The position numbers were made by a program, and so were the translations under genes. Positions 55,718-64,000 of a stretch of DNA of 64,000 bases are shown in pieces; position 1 is the first letter of the stretch; every line of letters begins with the position of its first letter. Below the pieces are notes generated by a model. That model was not told the DNA's origin and searched no databases. It worked only from the letters and a program-made list of their open reading frames with translations. The DNA comes from Macrocystis pyrifera (Eukaryota; Sar; Phaeophyceae; Laminariales; Laminariaceae): NCBI GenBank assembly GCA_031763025.1, contig JASSKH010000025.1, positions 8,733,665 to 8,797,664 of the forward strand, in the 5' to 3' direction.

Positions 55718-55826
55718 TACTACGGGGGTCCATAGTTAATAGGACCTATGGTATACATAAAAACCTACATATTTACCTATTTTTACAAACAATATTTGGT
55801 CCTGTTTACTATGGTCCCCCGTAATA
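55718..55826 (+). mobile_element. TATTACGGGGG MITE, copy 13, with 7 bp flanking repeat
   Basis: Left TACTACGGGGGTCC, right GGTCCCCCGTAATA. GTATCAC lies directly outside both ends (55711-55717 and 55827-55833), a possible target-site duplication. Orientation A. Confidence 0.9.
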
Positions 55827-55934
55827 GTATCACACACGGCTTGCAAATATGAGTTTCGATGAGATCCTCGATCTCACTCACAGCTCTCGTTTTTTTTTTT
55901 TTTTTAATAAATACAGACCCTGCACATGTCATAA

Positions 55935-56072
55935 CAGCTGGTTAGGATCTAAAATAATCTGCAGATAGATAGATGGATAGATCATGGACTGCCCGACTCG
56001 TGGAAGGTTAGGATCTACATGATCTGCAGATAGATAGATGGATGGATCATGGACTGCCCGACTGGTGGAAAG
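55935..56072. repeat. 67 bp direct duplication
   Basis: GGTTAGGATCTA, CTGCAGATAGATAGATGGAT and CATGGACTGCCCGACT occur twice in tandem. Confidence 0.85.
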
Positions 56073-56089
56073 TTTTACGGACGCTCCCA

Positions 56090-56480
56090 GTACCTGCGGG
56101 TACAGGCAAATCAAACGTTTTTGCGAGAGATAATTCTTCAGGTACCTCGTGTACTCGCACTATATATACGGGACAGTATTGGGGGTTTCTTGATGTATTG
56201 CGGGATACTGGTCGTACTCGCAGTATTTCGAGATTCCGTACGTACTGCATACTCCCATTACTCGCGGCATACTTCGGTGTTCAGTAGTACTGTGTACCAC
56301 TCCTGTACTTGACGTACTTCAGGGTTCTGCACTGCGGGTACTGCCAAGTACAGGCGGTATTTCGTCGGGTGATACTGCGAGTACTGCGAGTACTCAAAAG
56401 TACCACAAAACTCTCGATATGCGCAACATGCCCGTGGTATGAAATACACTGCGACCATCTGTGCACCGTTTCGGTCATTA
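56090..56480. repeat. GTACTGCGAGTACT-type degenerate repeat
   Basis: Short words such as GTACTCGCAGTATTTC and TACTGCGAGTACTGCGAG recur without fixed spacing. The same pattern returns at 56680-56960. Confidence 0.55.
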
Positions 56481-56493
56481 TATCCCCATTAGA

Positions 56494-56602
56494 TATTACT
56501 AGAGACCACAGTAAATAGGACCCAATATTGTTAGTAAAAATATTGAAATATATAGGTTTTTATGTATACCATAGGTCCTATTAACTATGGACCCCCGTGA
56601 TA
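56494..56602 (-). mobile_element. TATTACGGGGG MITE, copy 14
   Basis: Left decayed (TATTACTAGAGACCACAG), right ACTATGGACCCCCGTGATA. Orientation B. It interrupts the GTACTGCGAG repeat region. Confidence 0.85.
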
Positions 56603-56657
56603 GTACAAAGGCATTCAGGGATGGTCCCACGAGCGGGAGTTGGAGACAAATTCTTTC

Positions 56658-56960
56658 GGGGGGGGGGGGGGGGGGGGGGAGTACTTACTGTAGAGTACTG
56701 GCAGTATTTCCGGCGTATAAACTGCGATTACTCGCGGTGTTTACGAGTTTACATACTCTTGATACTCTGAGTATTCCCAAGTGTTTCGGATGTTTGTACT
56801 GCGGGTATTGATCGTACTCGGGATTCTGTATCGCTCATACTCCGAGTACTCGCAGTATTTAGGCCGCCAGCACTGCAATACTCTCAGCACTCAGGGTACG
56901 AAATGGACACGTAACTTCGGGTATACTCGGAGTATATACGAGTACTCGGAGTACGAAAGT
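56658..56960. repeat. G22 tract followed by TACTCGGAGTAC-type repeat
   Basis: Poly(G) 56658-56679 followed by AGTACTTACTGTAGAGTACT, then ACTCGCGG, ACTCCGAGTACTCGCAG and GAGTACTCGGAGTACG. Confidence 0.55.
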
Positions 56961-57899
56961 ATGCTGGGAGCCTCTGTGGAAAGTTTTCATGTTTTATACT
57001 TCATGCGTCATACTCGTACCAAGACATGAGTTGCAAGGAGGGATGAGGGGCACGCGACACGACACACGACACACGACACACGATAACGACACTGCCTTTG
57101 GATATCGGATCCAAACTTTCGGGAATATCTAAATTTCCAAAACTTCAAACTTTCGATAAATCGGAACGTATCTGGCACTGATAATACCCCTGAAATTATG
57201 GTGGGTACTCCAAAGTGGTGAGTGTATTGTACCGGGTAATATCTAAATCAGTTCATACTCCATGCTGACAATCAAACGTCGTTTTCCTCGTTACCGATAT
57301 GGTCTCCATTCGTTTGATGTCCCTACCGCCAACATACAAACTGCATACCTGTAGCCCAGTACCACTCAACTGCCAACACACTACGGGATAGTACGAGTAC
57401 TTCAGACGGCTTAACTGGAATACCGAAGAATACGAGAAGAAAAAAAAGAAACGGCGACTAATCTGTATACCTGGTATATACCAGCATCGGTAACAAAAAT
57501 CATAACACACGCCAGCTGCTGCCATTCGCCAACCCTCCGAACTTGAGAGAGAAAAATCGGTATCACGGTCACGGATCGAGATCAAGAACCAAGACCAAGA
57601 TCAAGATTAAAGTGGCAAGACGTCAATATCATCGATCAAGCTCTATATCATGAAATCGGTGTCAACACGATCAACATCAAGACCAAAGGTCAACATAAGG
57701 CAACCTCAGGATCGAAGATCAAGATCAAACATCGAGATCAAAGAGCAAGATCAAACATCGAGATCAAAGATCAATTTCATATATCGAGATCAAAGTCCAA
57801 AGATCAAGAAGAAAAAGATCGCGATCGCGTGCAGCATCGCTGTAAAATATTCCACACCTCGGATAACGTAACACTCTGATAACACTGATCTACGCTACG
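56961..57899. other. no gene; GATCAA repeats
   Basis: ACACGACACACGAC runs near 57052-57081 and an ATCAAGATCAAAGATCGAGA-type hexamer-rich stretch at 57560-57810. No coding sequence is supported. Confidence 0.5.
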
Positions 57900-59360
57900 G
57901 GGCCCAACACAGGAACGTGGCAACGTACTAGCATAGTGTTAGCACTGGAGGAGCAATCGCGGTAACGCGGTAAAACACAGCGTTAACCGGAAACCCGCGA
58001 ATTTCCAAACGCCTTAACGTAATGTTTCTGCTCGATCTCGTCCAGCTCTGGTACAGTAACATTATGTTAGAGGCCGTGATCCGAACTAACACTGCAACAC
58101 AGTGTTAGGCTTTGACCAGACACGTGTGCTATCATTCTAACATACCCAGATCGATATCCGCATATTTACGAACACGACAACATAATGTTATTGTCTACGC
58201 AGCGTTAGACATAACACACTAACATAGTGTTACCATTAGGAGGCTTGTTGTACATTTTCACCCGAACATAACGTTATTACCATGTTGGCCAGCACAACTA
58301 GCACATGACATTGTGTCACAACTAACACACTAACGTAACATAACGCAGCGGCCAGCGCTACTAACACTACGTTCTCTGGACCTCGCGTCTGATTGCCTTA
58401 GGCTCGGATAAAGTAACATTTAACCTCTGTTAGATACGTTACAATCTTAGCCGGCCGATACGTAACATTATGTTATTACGGGGGTCCATAGTTAACGGGA
58501 CCAAATTTTGTTAGTAAAAATAGGCAAATATATAGGTTTTTATGTATACTATAGGTCCTATTAACTATGGACCCCCGTAATAGGATGCTAGCCTAAATAC
58601 TGAGTACGGTAAGGTGTTACCATCAGAGAAGATCTAATTGTCACATTCCGTTACCGTGTTACCATAAAGATCAATCCCGGTTCATTATTTATGTTACTGG
58701 GTTACCGTTGGGGCCGAAGTCGTTCCAACGTAATGCTCCTACGATACCCTGCGGATCTTCCCGAGATGTAAAATGTGTTACCTGTGTGTGTGGTGAAACA
58801 GCGTGGCGGAGTAACATCACGTAGCCGTGTTATCCAATTTCGCCGACATCCCAGTAGGGGACACCTACAACAATATCCTCGGGGGGGGGGAGATAGCATG
58901 GCGTCCCCGGTAAAAAAAAAACTCCATATTCTTAAAAACCCAAAACAGGGGATATTTAGGAGGGATCCCCACAATAACCTCCTCATTTTTTTAAACCCCG
59001 CCAGTACGTTATCCATCTATAACGTAATATGCACACTTGCAACTACCGGTAATGCTAACACGGCAGTAACATATTGTTCACGTTAGATTAGTGGTGTACG
59101 TTATCTGCTAACTTGTGTCATTGCATACGAGCTACCAGTATTAATTAATAGTAACAACACATCAACATAATGATACAGCAGTAGTACTCGTAGTGTTTTA
59201 TCGATCATATACGCTATCCGTCTGCCGTATGTAAGCTATGGTAGCAGGACTTCCGTTAGAAGGCTCACAAAACGTCGCTCGATACGGACTGCTGCTGCGG
59301 CTTATACGGTAACATAATGTTAACGATGTATGGACCATATACGTTTCTCCCTAGTGTGTG
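57900..59360. repeat. dispersed TAACATAATGTTA palindromes
   Basis: TAACATAATGTTA or a one-base variant occurs repeatedly (near 58028, 58061, 58187, 58465 and 59310), and AACA-TGTTA words are dense in between. Not a strict tandem array. Confidence 0.5.
58474..58582 (-). mobile_element. TATTACGGGGG MITE, copy 15
   Basis: Perfect ends TATTACGGGGGTCCATAGTT and AACTATGGACCCCCGTAATA. Orientation B. Inserted next to an ACATTATGT word of the surrounding repeat. Confidence 0.9.
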
Positions 59361-59454
59361 TTACGATAGCCACTAGGAATTTCCCTAGTAATTCAGTACC
59401 ACTTTGGCCGGTAACATAATCCCCGTTTGCACGCTAATATACACCTGGTACGTA

Positions 59455-59735
59455 GTATGTTCGCCAATAATTTGGTTGGGTCGGGTTTCTTGTAGTCTGT
59501 TTCTTATATATGAAGCAATCCCAACCCACGAAAAATGAATTCCTGCGGGGAAAAAAAAATGACAGCATGACGTTTTGAACCCAATTATTCTTGGGGTTGG
59601 GTAACTCTGTGGGTTTGGTTGGCGAACGGAGCAACTTCTTATTGGGCTGCATAGCGCCTTCGGATTCCCCTGTCTTAACCAATGAGAGCACCTCAAGTTT
59701 GTCGGTTTCAAATGTTTTCCTAACCAAACCATATT
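59455..59735 (-). repeat. dispersed repeat of about 280 bp, copy 2
   Basis: Reverse-strand relative of 51260-51560, sharing AAAACATTTGAAACCGAC and GTTGGGATTGCTTCATATAT. See copy 1. Confidence 0.55.
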
Positions 59736-59849
59736 GCATTTCCGCAAACACGCTATTAATACATGTGAGTACCAGGCATCAAACAAGGACTACGTATAAG
59801 CGACCAAAACAGTGACGCGTTCGGTCTTTAAACCCAAACAATATGCCAC

Positions 59850-60036
59850 CTTTTCACCCCCCTTCGACAGCACCCATACGACTGCCAGTAAAGTACCAGG
59901 CTTTAGCGTAGTCCACTCGGCCCTGTATCCCACACTCTTGACAGCGCACGTTTTCCCCCTTTTGCTTCGCATGTCTCCAGACATCTTTGTGTTTTTTTTT
60001 AAGCGTCTCCGGGCACATCTCACTCTTCCCAGCCAT
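59850..60036 (-). CDS. small protein-like ORF with a Cys pair
   Basis: From an ATG at 60036 the frame reads MAGKSEMCPETLKKKHKDVW, RHAKQKGENVRCQECGIQGR and VDYAKAWYFTG, stopping at about 59854. CQEC and the basic helix could form half a zinc-binding module. The family is not recognised. It may be an exon or a retroelement fragment, since all neighbours are repeats. Confidence 0.3.
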
Positions 60037-60109
60037 ATCTACCGTATACCACTCCGGGCGTACATATCAGGACCGCTTGGTCTTCAGCTTAATGTCTAAA
60101 AGGTCCTCA

Positions 60110-60335
60110 TAGTTACGCCCAGGGCGGCTGCTTGCCAAGAAAACATACCAGTACCCCCGGGGGCGAACATCCTTTTAGATGACTTTCCCCGAGAGCTGCG
60201 GGGGCACACACAACGAACTTGACGGCGTTGGGAAGATCTTACGTCGAGATCTTTCCCCACACACATCGTTGCTCGGCGTTTATTTTGGGCCATCCATTCT
60301 TTGTCGATAAAATCAGCCTGGAAAAAATCGCCCAA
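60110..60335 (-). pseudogene. short protein-like fragment related to 52.3 kb (copy 2)
   Basis: One frame reads LGDFFQADFIDKEWMAQNKR; after a frame change another reads DLPNAVKFVVCAPAALGESH and ends GKQPPWA before a stop. The DNA aligns with the fragment at 52290-52440, and both lie directly left of the poly(G) end of a poly(C)-flanked repeat. Possible SGNH-type hydrolase piece; weak evidence. Confidence 0.3.
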
Positions 60336-60884
60336 GGGGGGGGGGGTGTACTCGATAGGAGAGATGTACTCGATCTCATGCATGGCCGTAGTCGTATGAC
60401 CATAGACCCTCGCATCCCTACAATGCCGGGATGGAGCATGCCGGGTTTTCACCGACCAGGCAGACATTGCTTGCACCAAGCGCGAAGCGCCGTGAGGTGT
60501 CCGGCGAGTCGCATGAAGGGTGAGCTGCATCCTACTAAGAACCGCTTGTGAGGCGGACTTGCATATGGTTGACAGCCTCAATGAGTTAGTTAAATTTCCG
60601 GTGTAGCCACTTCCAGAGACAGCAATGGGAGTGCTATGTAACTGCCTCTTGGGTGCCTTACCTTGAACACTACGTGATACGATCAATTCCCTTGTGCAGA
60701 GTAAAGGTTCTTTACTTCGCACAAATGATCTCACTCGACAACCAGCTGTGGGCGACCGCCAAAAAAAAAAAGAAAAAAAAAAAAAGGTACCCTGGATGTC
60801 CAGCTCACGTAGTGAGCGGCATGTTTCACAGTAGTGTCGTTGCCAACCGACGCCAACCCAACCCATATATAATATATATATAAC
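60336..60884 (-). mobile_element. poly(C)-flanked repeat, near full-length copy
   Basis: G11 (60336-60346), TGTACTCGATAGGAGAGATG, the full middle part, an A-rich run (60761-60785) and TTGCCAACCGACGCCAACCC. It ends in a TA stretch followed by another G-tract (60885-60903). It is the reverse complement of 22298-22832. Poly(C/G) on both sides. Confidence 0.85.
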
Positions 60885-61444
60885 GGGGGGAGGGGGGGGG
60901 GGGCTGCCTACTCATTTCCTGCATGCCTTAGTCATTTGAGCATGGACAACGCACCCCTTTCGAGACGGAGCACCGTTCCTACTCCTGATAGACACCTCCA
61001 ATAGTTGGGAGTTCATGACGTCGTTTCCATATATTAAATGGAAATTTTTCGTTCGCTAATCTACCCCTTCACTGTTTCGCCGCCTGTGGCCACCATGTAT
61101 CTCGTAGGATACCGATCGTATTCTCGCTGCTTTCTACTGTATTTTGCCCAACTCCACGCCACATTTGTCAACTTCCCTCATCTCCTCTTTTAACACATGT
61201 CGTTCCTCCTCGTACATTTCACATTCTCCTATTATGTGAGTTTTTTACTCATTATTGCTTTGCCACACGGGCACATCTCTGCACCTACTTCCTCCCGGCT
61301 TTCGTGCCTCTTCTTTGAGGCAGGTCCAGGTCCTCTACACGAAATCGCAGTTTCAGCGTTTTCGTGAAGTGGCCCGTGCAAGCACGTTTTCATTCCTATC
61401 CCAACGCTTAACCCTCCGTATATCTCCCACTTGTTTTTTTCCGA

Positions 61445-61621
61445 ATTCTCCTTATTCCTCAGCTCTAGTAATAGTACTTCCCTTACATCTATACTTTCTT
61501 CAAATTCTCCTTATTCCTCAGCTCTAGTAATAGTACTTCCCTTATATCTATACTTTCTTCAAATTCTCCTTATTCCTCAGCTCTAGTAATAGTACTTCCC
61601 TTATATCTATACTTTCTTCAA
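61445..61621. repeat. 59 bp tandem triplication inside LINE relic
   Basis: ATTCTCCTTATTCCTCAGCT to ATCTATACTTTCTTCAA occurs three times with one base difference, so the expansion is recent. 59 is not divisible by three, so the reading frame is destroyed. Confidence 0.95.
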
Positions 61622-62433
61622 ATTCTGTTTTGTACCTGCCAACCTTCTGCTACGGACATCACACCTCTTCTTGGTTTCCTCTAACAAGGTGCGAGTATCC
61701 TTTCATACTTTCTCGACTACAGCAGTACGCTATCCCATCTTGCTATTTCCGCTCGCTCTTTCGTTACTTTCTCCCACACAGCTCAATCAACCATGGCTGG
61801 CAGCTGGCGACCTCTTTCTTGGCAGGTTCGTGACTTTGCATTGCCATTTCAACTTTCTCACGTTTCTATTCGTCTTACGTGGGTACTTTCCCAGTTCTGC
61901 TTCAAGACCAACTATTGTGGAAAAAAATTGAAGGGCTTTAAAAAACTGTTTTTTTCTGCCAAAAATCCGCGATTAACTCGGCAGGACTGTCAAAACCCGG
62001 TAGACTCTTCAGGATGCTCCCCTTAGTTTTCTGAGAGCTTTCTTGAGCAGTTTTCCGTTTCTTCAGAGTCGTAGTGTGACTGTTCGTCCATACTGCCAGT
62101 TCTGAAAACATCATGATTTTTCACCACAAATGTTCGAAGGACCATCATTTCTTGCCCCAGTTCTGACAAACCATCTTATTTTTTACCCTCAACCGAAAAC
62201 TGATTTGCTGCTCCAAAAATCAAAGTATTAATAGGACTCTGGAGAAACGGAAAACTGTTACAGAAAGCTCTCGGGAAACTCAGGGGGGTATTATGAGTAA
62301 GTAGTCCACGAGTGTTTCTGACTGTCCCGCCTATATGTGCAGCCTAAAAACTCAGCTCCTGGAGCCCAGAAATATTTCCCCATAATAAATGGTCTAATAC
62401 TGCTGCTGTATTATTCGTCGTACTCGACCATCC

Positions 62434-62542
62434 TAATACGGGGACCGTAGTAAATAGGACCTACGGTGCACACAAAAAAACTATATATTTACCTATTTTT
62501 ACTAACAATATTAGGTCCCATTTACTATGATCCCCCGCATTA
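62434..62542 (+). mobile_element. TATTACGGGGG MITE, copy 16
   Basis: Left TAATACGGGGACCGTAGTA, right ACTATGATCCCCCGCATTA. Orientation A. Nested within the second LINE relic. Confidence 0.85.
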
Positions 62543-63095
62543 GTATTTTTCTAGCTGTTGTCATCTGTGCTGCTTCCAGCTGTTTTACGAACTTCGCGTT
62601 CCCTTCGCATGGCTTCTCCTGCACATTCTGGCTTTGGTACTACTACTACATTCATCAGGATACATTTCTCAATCCTTGTGTCAAGGTGTGAGTCTGTTAA
62701 CAATAGTATCGCATCCATATTGCCAACGTGCGCTTTACCCTTTCCTCGTATTGCTTTTGTTATATGTGTCCACAGAGCACCATTTTCAGATATCTACGCC
62801 AAGGCACGCATACTGGTCTACGATCGGCAATCCATCTTCTCCCCACTTCTAACCGAAATTTATCGGGCATAACTTAGCTTCGCTACATACAACTACAGCG
62901 CACTATACGTTCGCCGTCACCCTTCATTTCCTACCGTAGTGTATTTGGTGCCGTCTCTCCACGTGTTTCTGTAATCCTTCGGGTGTTTCTGATATTGCCA
63001 CGAAGTCATCCGCAAACATCAATCCCGACACCGTATCTTCCCCCCACCGTGACTCCCTGCTTTGCTCCTTCGACTGCTATTATCGGGTCGTTAAT

Positions 63096-63516
63096 ATATA
63101 CCTTTGATTTAAACTAGGTGAAAGGCGTACGTATATCCCTCTGCAACTTCTTTCCGTGTTTCCGTCTACTTTCCCTACAATAGGTATTGGCTATCTCCAC
63201 CGCACCTGCTCCTCTCGGGGGTCAGGTCGGGTCAACGTGCCCAAACTTCAGGGGTAACAATAACAGCCTGTCCTGATGTTACAACGGGAGCTATTATGGG
63301 CTAAATTGACACACGACACGAAATTGCAACGTGGAAGTGTGGTGAGCTTAAGCTTTGTTTTTACCACTCCGCCGGAAGATCAAAAAAAAAAAAAAAAAAA
63401 AAAAGAAGGTATTTCGTTCGGGACAAATGGGTATCGTTTGATTCATCGGGCCCTTTGCCAGAGATGAGCAACGGCAAAGGTGTATGTCTTCCTTACCGTA
63501 GATTAACTTAGTACAT
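63096..63516. other. no gene recognised
   Basis: Left flank is still LINE-like in texture. An A21 run lies at 63382-63403. Confidence 0.4.
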
Positions 63517-63725
63517 GTGTCTCCTCGGGTCTGCTCCCTCCAGTGGCCTTACATGTTCGGAACTGCACCTGCTTGAGCGGCGGGAGCGCCGTGTTCGCGG
63601 CAGAGTAGGCTGGATGCCCAATTCTCCCGAAACGAGCGTGGGAACCGGTGGAGCGAAAATCTCGTTCAAGCAGGTGCAGTTCCGAACGAGTAAAGTCACT
63701 GGAGGGAGCAGAGCCGAGGTGACAC
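63517..63725. mobile_element. small foldback, about 70 bp arms
   Basis: GTGTCTCCTCGGGTCTGCTC, CTCCAGTG and TTCGGAACTGCACCTGCTTG (63517-63579) are answered by CAAGCAGGTGCAGTTCCGAA, CACTGGAG and GAGCAGAGCCGAGGTGACAC (63667-63724). The loop is about 85 bp. Confidence 0.85.
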
Positions 63726-63895
63726 ATCAAGAGAAACGGTACCAACCGGTACGGAACTGTCCATCTAAACACCAGTAAACAGCAGTCACGTGACACGATC
63801 ACGTGCACTCTATTGCGGAGGGATACGCGGTTGAGGAAGCGTAACCGAAATTCCAGTCAACGATATACCGACGTCTGCTCTTTCCACGATCCCCC

Positions 63896-63929
<34 letters not shown>

Positions 63930-64000
63930 GCTGCTGCCGCTGCTGTCGTGAAGCAGCGCTCGGCGTAGAGGAGCGGCAGGCTCAGCGTGATCGGCTTGAA
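63726..64000. other. CTG tract and possible exon start at window edge
   Basis: CTG repeats at 63899-63948. After a CTG-rich tract, GGCGTAG could be a plus-strand acceptor, followed by an open, helix-like reading EERQAQRDRLE to the window end. Too short to assign. Confidence 0.2.

Larger units (their letters stand above)
61060..63095 (-). pseudogene. second LINE relic: RT active site to C-terminal Cys motif
   Basis: In sense order: DTVSGLMFADDFVAISETPE (about 63046-62990, with the RT catalytic FADD), then ACLGVDIS and LWTHITKAIRGKGKAHVGNM (about 62795-62715). LDTRIEKCIL-type RT thumb sequence follows, then VWEKVTKERAEI (about 61790-61755), LKLRFRVEDLDLPQRR (about 61355-61310) and AEMCPCGKAI (61255-61285). 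This is the order of an RTE/L1-like LINE RT with its C-terminal Cys/His region. Frames shift repeatedly and there are many stops. It is interrupted by a MITE at 62434, a 59 bp triplication at 61445 and unrelated-looking sequence at 61880-62430. Endonuclease not seen. Confidence 0.75.

Overview
The window reads as nuclear DNA of a multicellular or filamentous eukaryote. Coding exons are separated by introns of 0.4 to 5.2 kb with canonical GT/AG sites, there is no bacterial operon structure, and most of the sequence is transposon debris, minisatellites and very long poly(G)/poly(C) and CTG tracts. The mix of a DIRS-like tyrosine-recombinase retroelement, REL-type LINE, Ty3/gypsy remnants, a TKL-type kinase fragment and a glutamine-rich epsin-like gene fits a stramenopile, most likely a brown alga. 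That assignment is an inference from style and not a marker-based identification. I recognised no rRNA, tRNA, CRISPR array or intact transposase.

Layout. 0.3-2.3 kb: degraded gag-like ORF (minus). 3.4-6.2 kb: local duplications, CTG-rich triplicate and a 0.6 kb foldback. 8.5-10.8 kb: integrase end of a Ty3/gypsy element (minus). 11.9-14.3 kb: LINE with RT, CCHC-like knuckle and REL-type C-terminus (plus), broken. 15.8-16.2 and 29.6-29.8 kb: CCATGG/CCGTGG-rich repeat. 18.0-25.0 kb: a DIRS-like element (minus) flanked by about 330 bp direct repeats and interrupted by a poly(C)-flanked repeat. 25.9-26.2 kb: kinase C-lobe fragment. 26.3-28.0 kb: second gag-like relic. 30-33.5 kb: repeats and homopolymers.

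33.6-50.7 kb holds the only convincing host gene, on the minus strand. Ten exons, nine introns, good splice sites and matching phases give about 740 residues of an epsin-like endocytic adaptor: DPF and NPF peptides and polyQ, then a UIM-like helix, then a PH-like C-terminal domain. The N-terminal part (an ENTH domain would be expected) is not seen and probably lies beyond 50.7 kb. Its introns carry minisatellites (31-32 bp, 33-35 bp, about 60 bp and 18 bp units) and many small palindromic elements.

37.4-62.5 kb contains 16 copies of a 109-119 bp palindromic MITE, eight in each orientation, with none found in the first 37 kb. 51-64 kb has further foldbacks, a second, heavily decayed LINE (61.0-63.1 kb, minus), and poly(C)-flanked repeat copies next to short protein-like fragments. 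The most unusual items are the poly(C)-flanked element family, the direct-repeat DIRS-like element with covarying terminal hairpins, and a pair of compensating frameshifts in the epsin-like gene.
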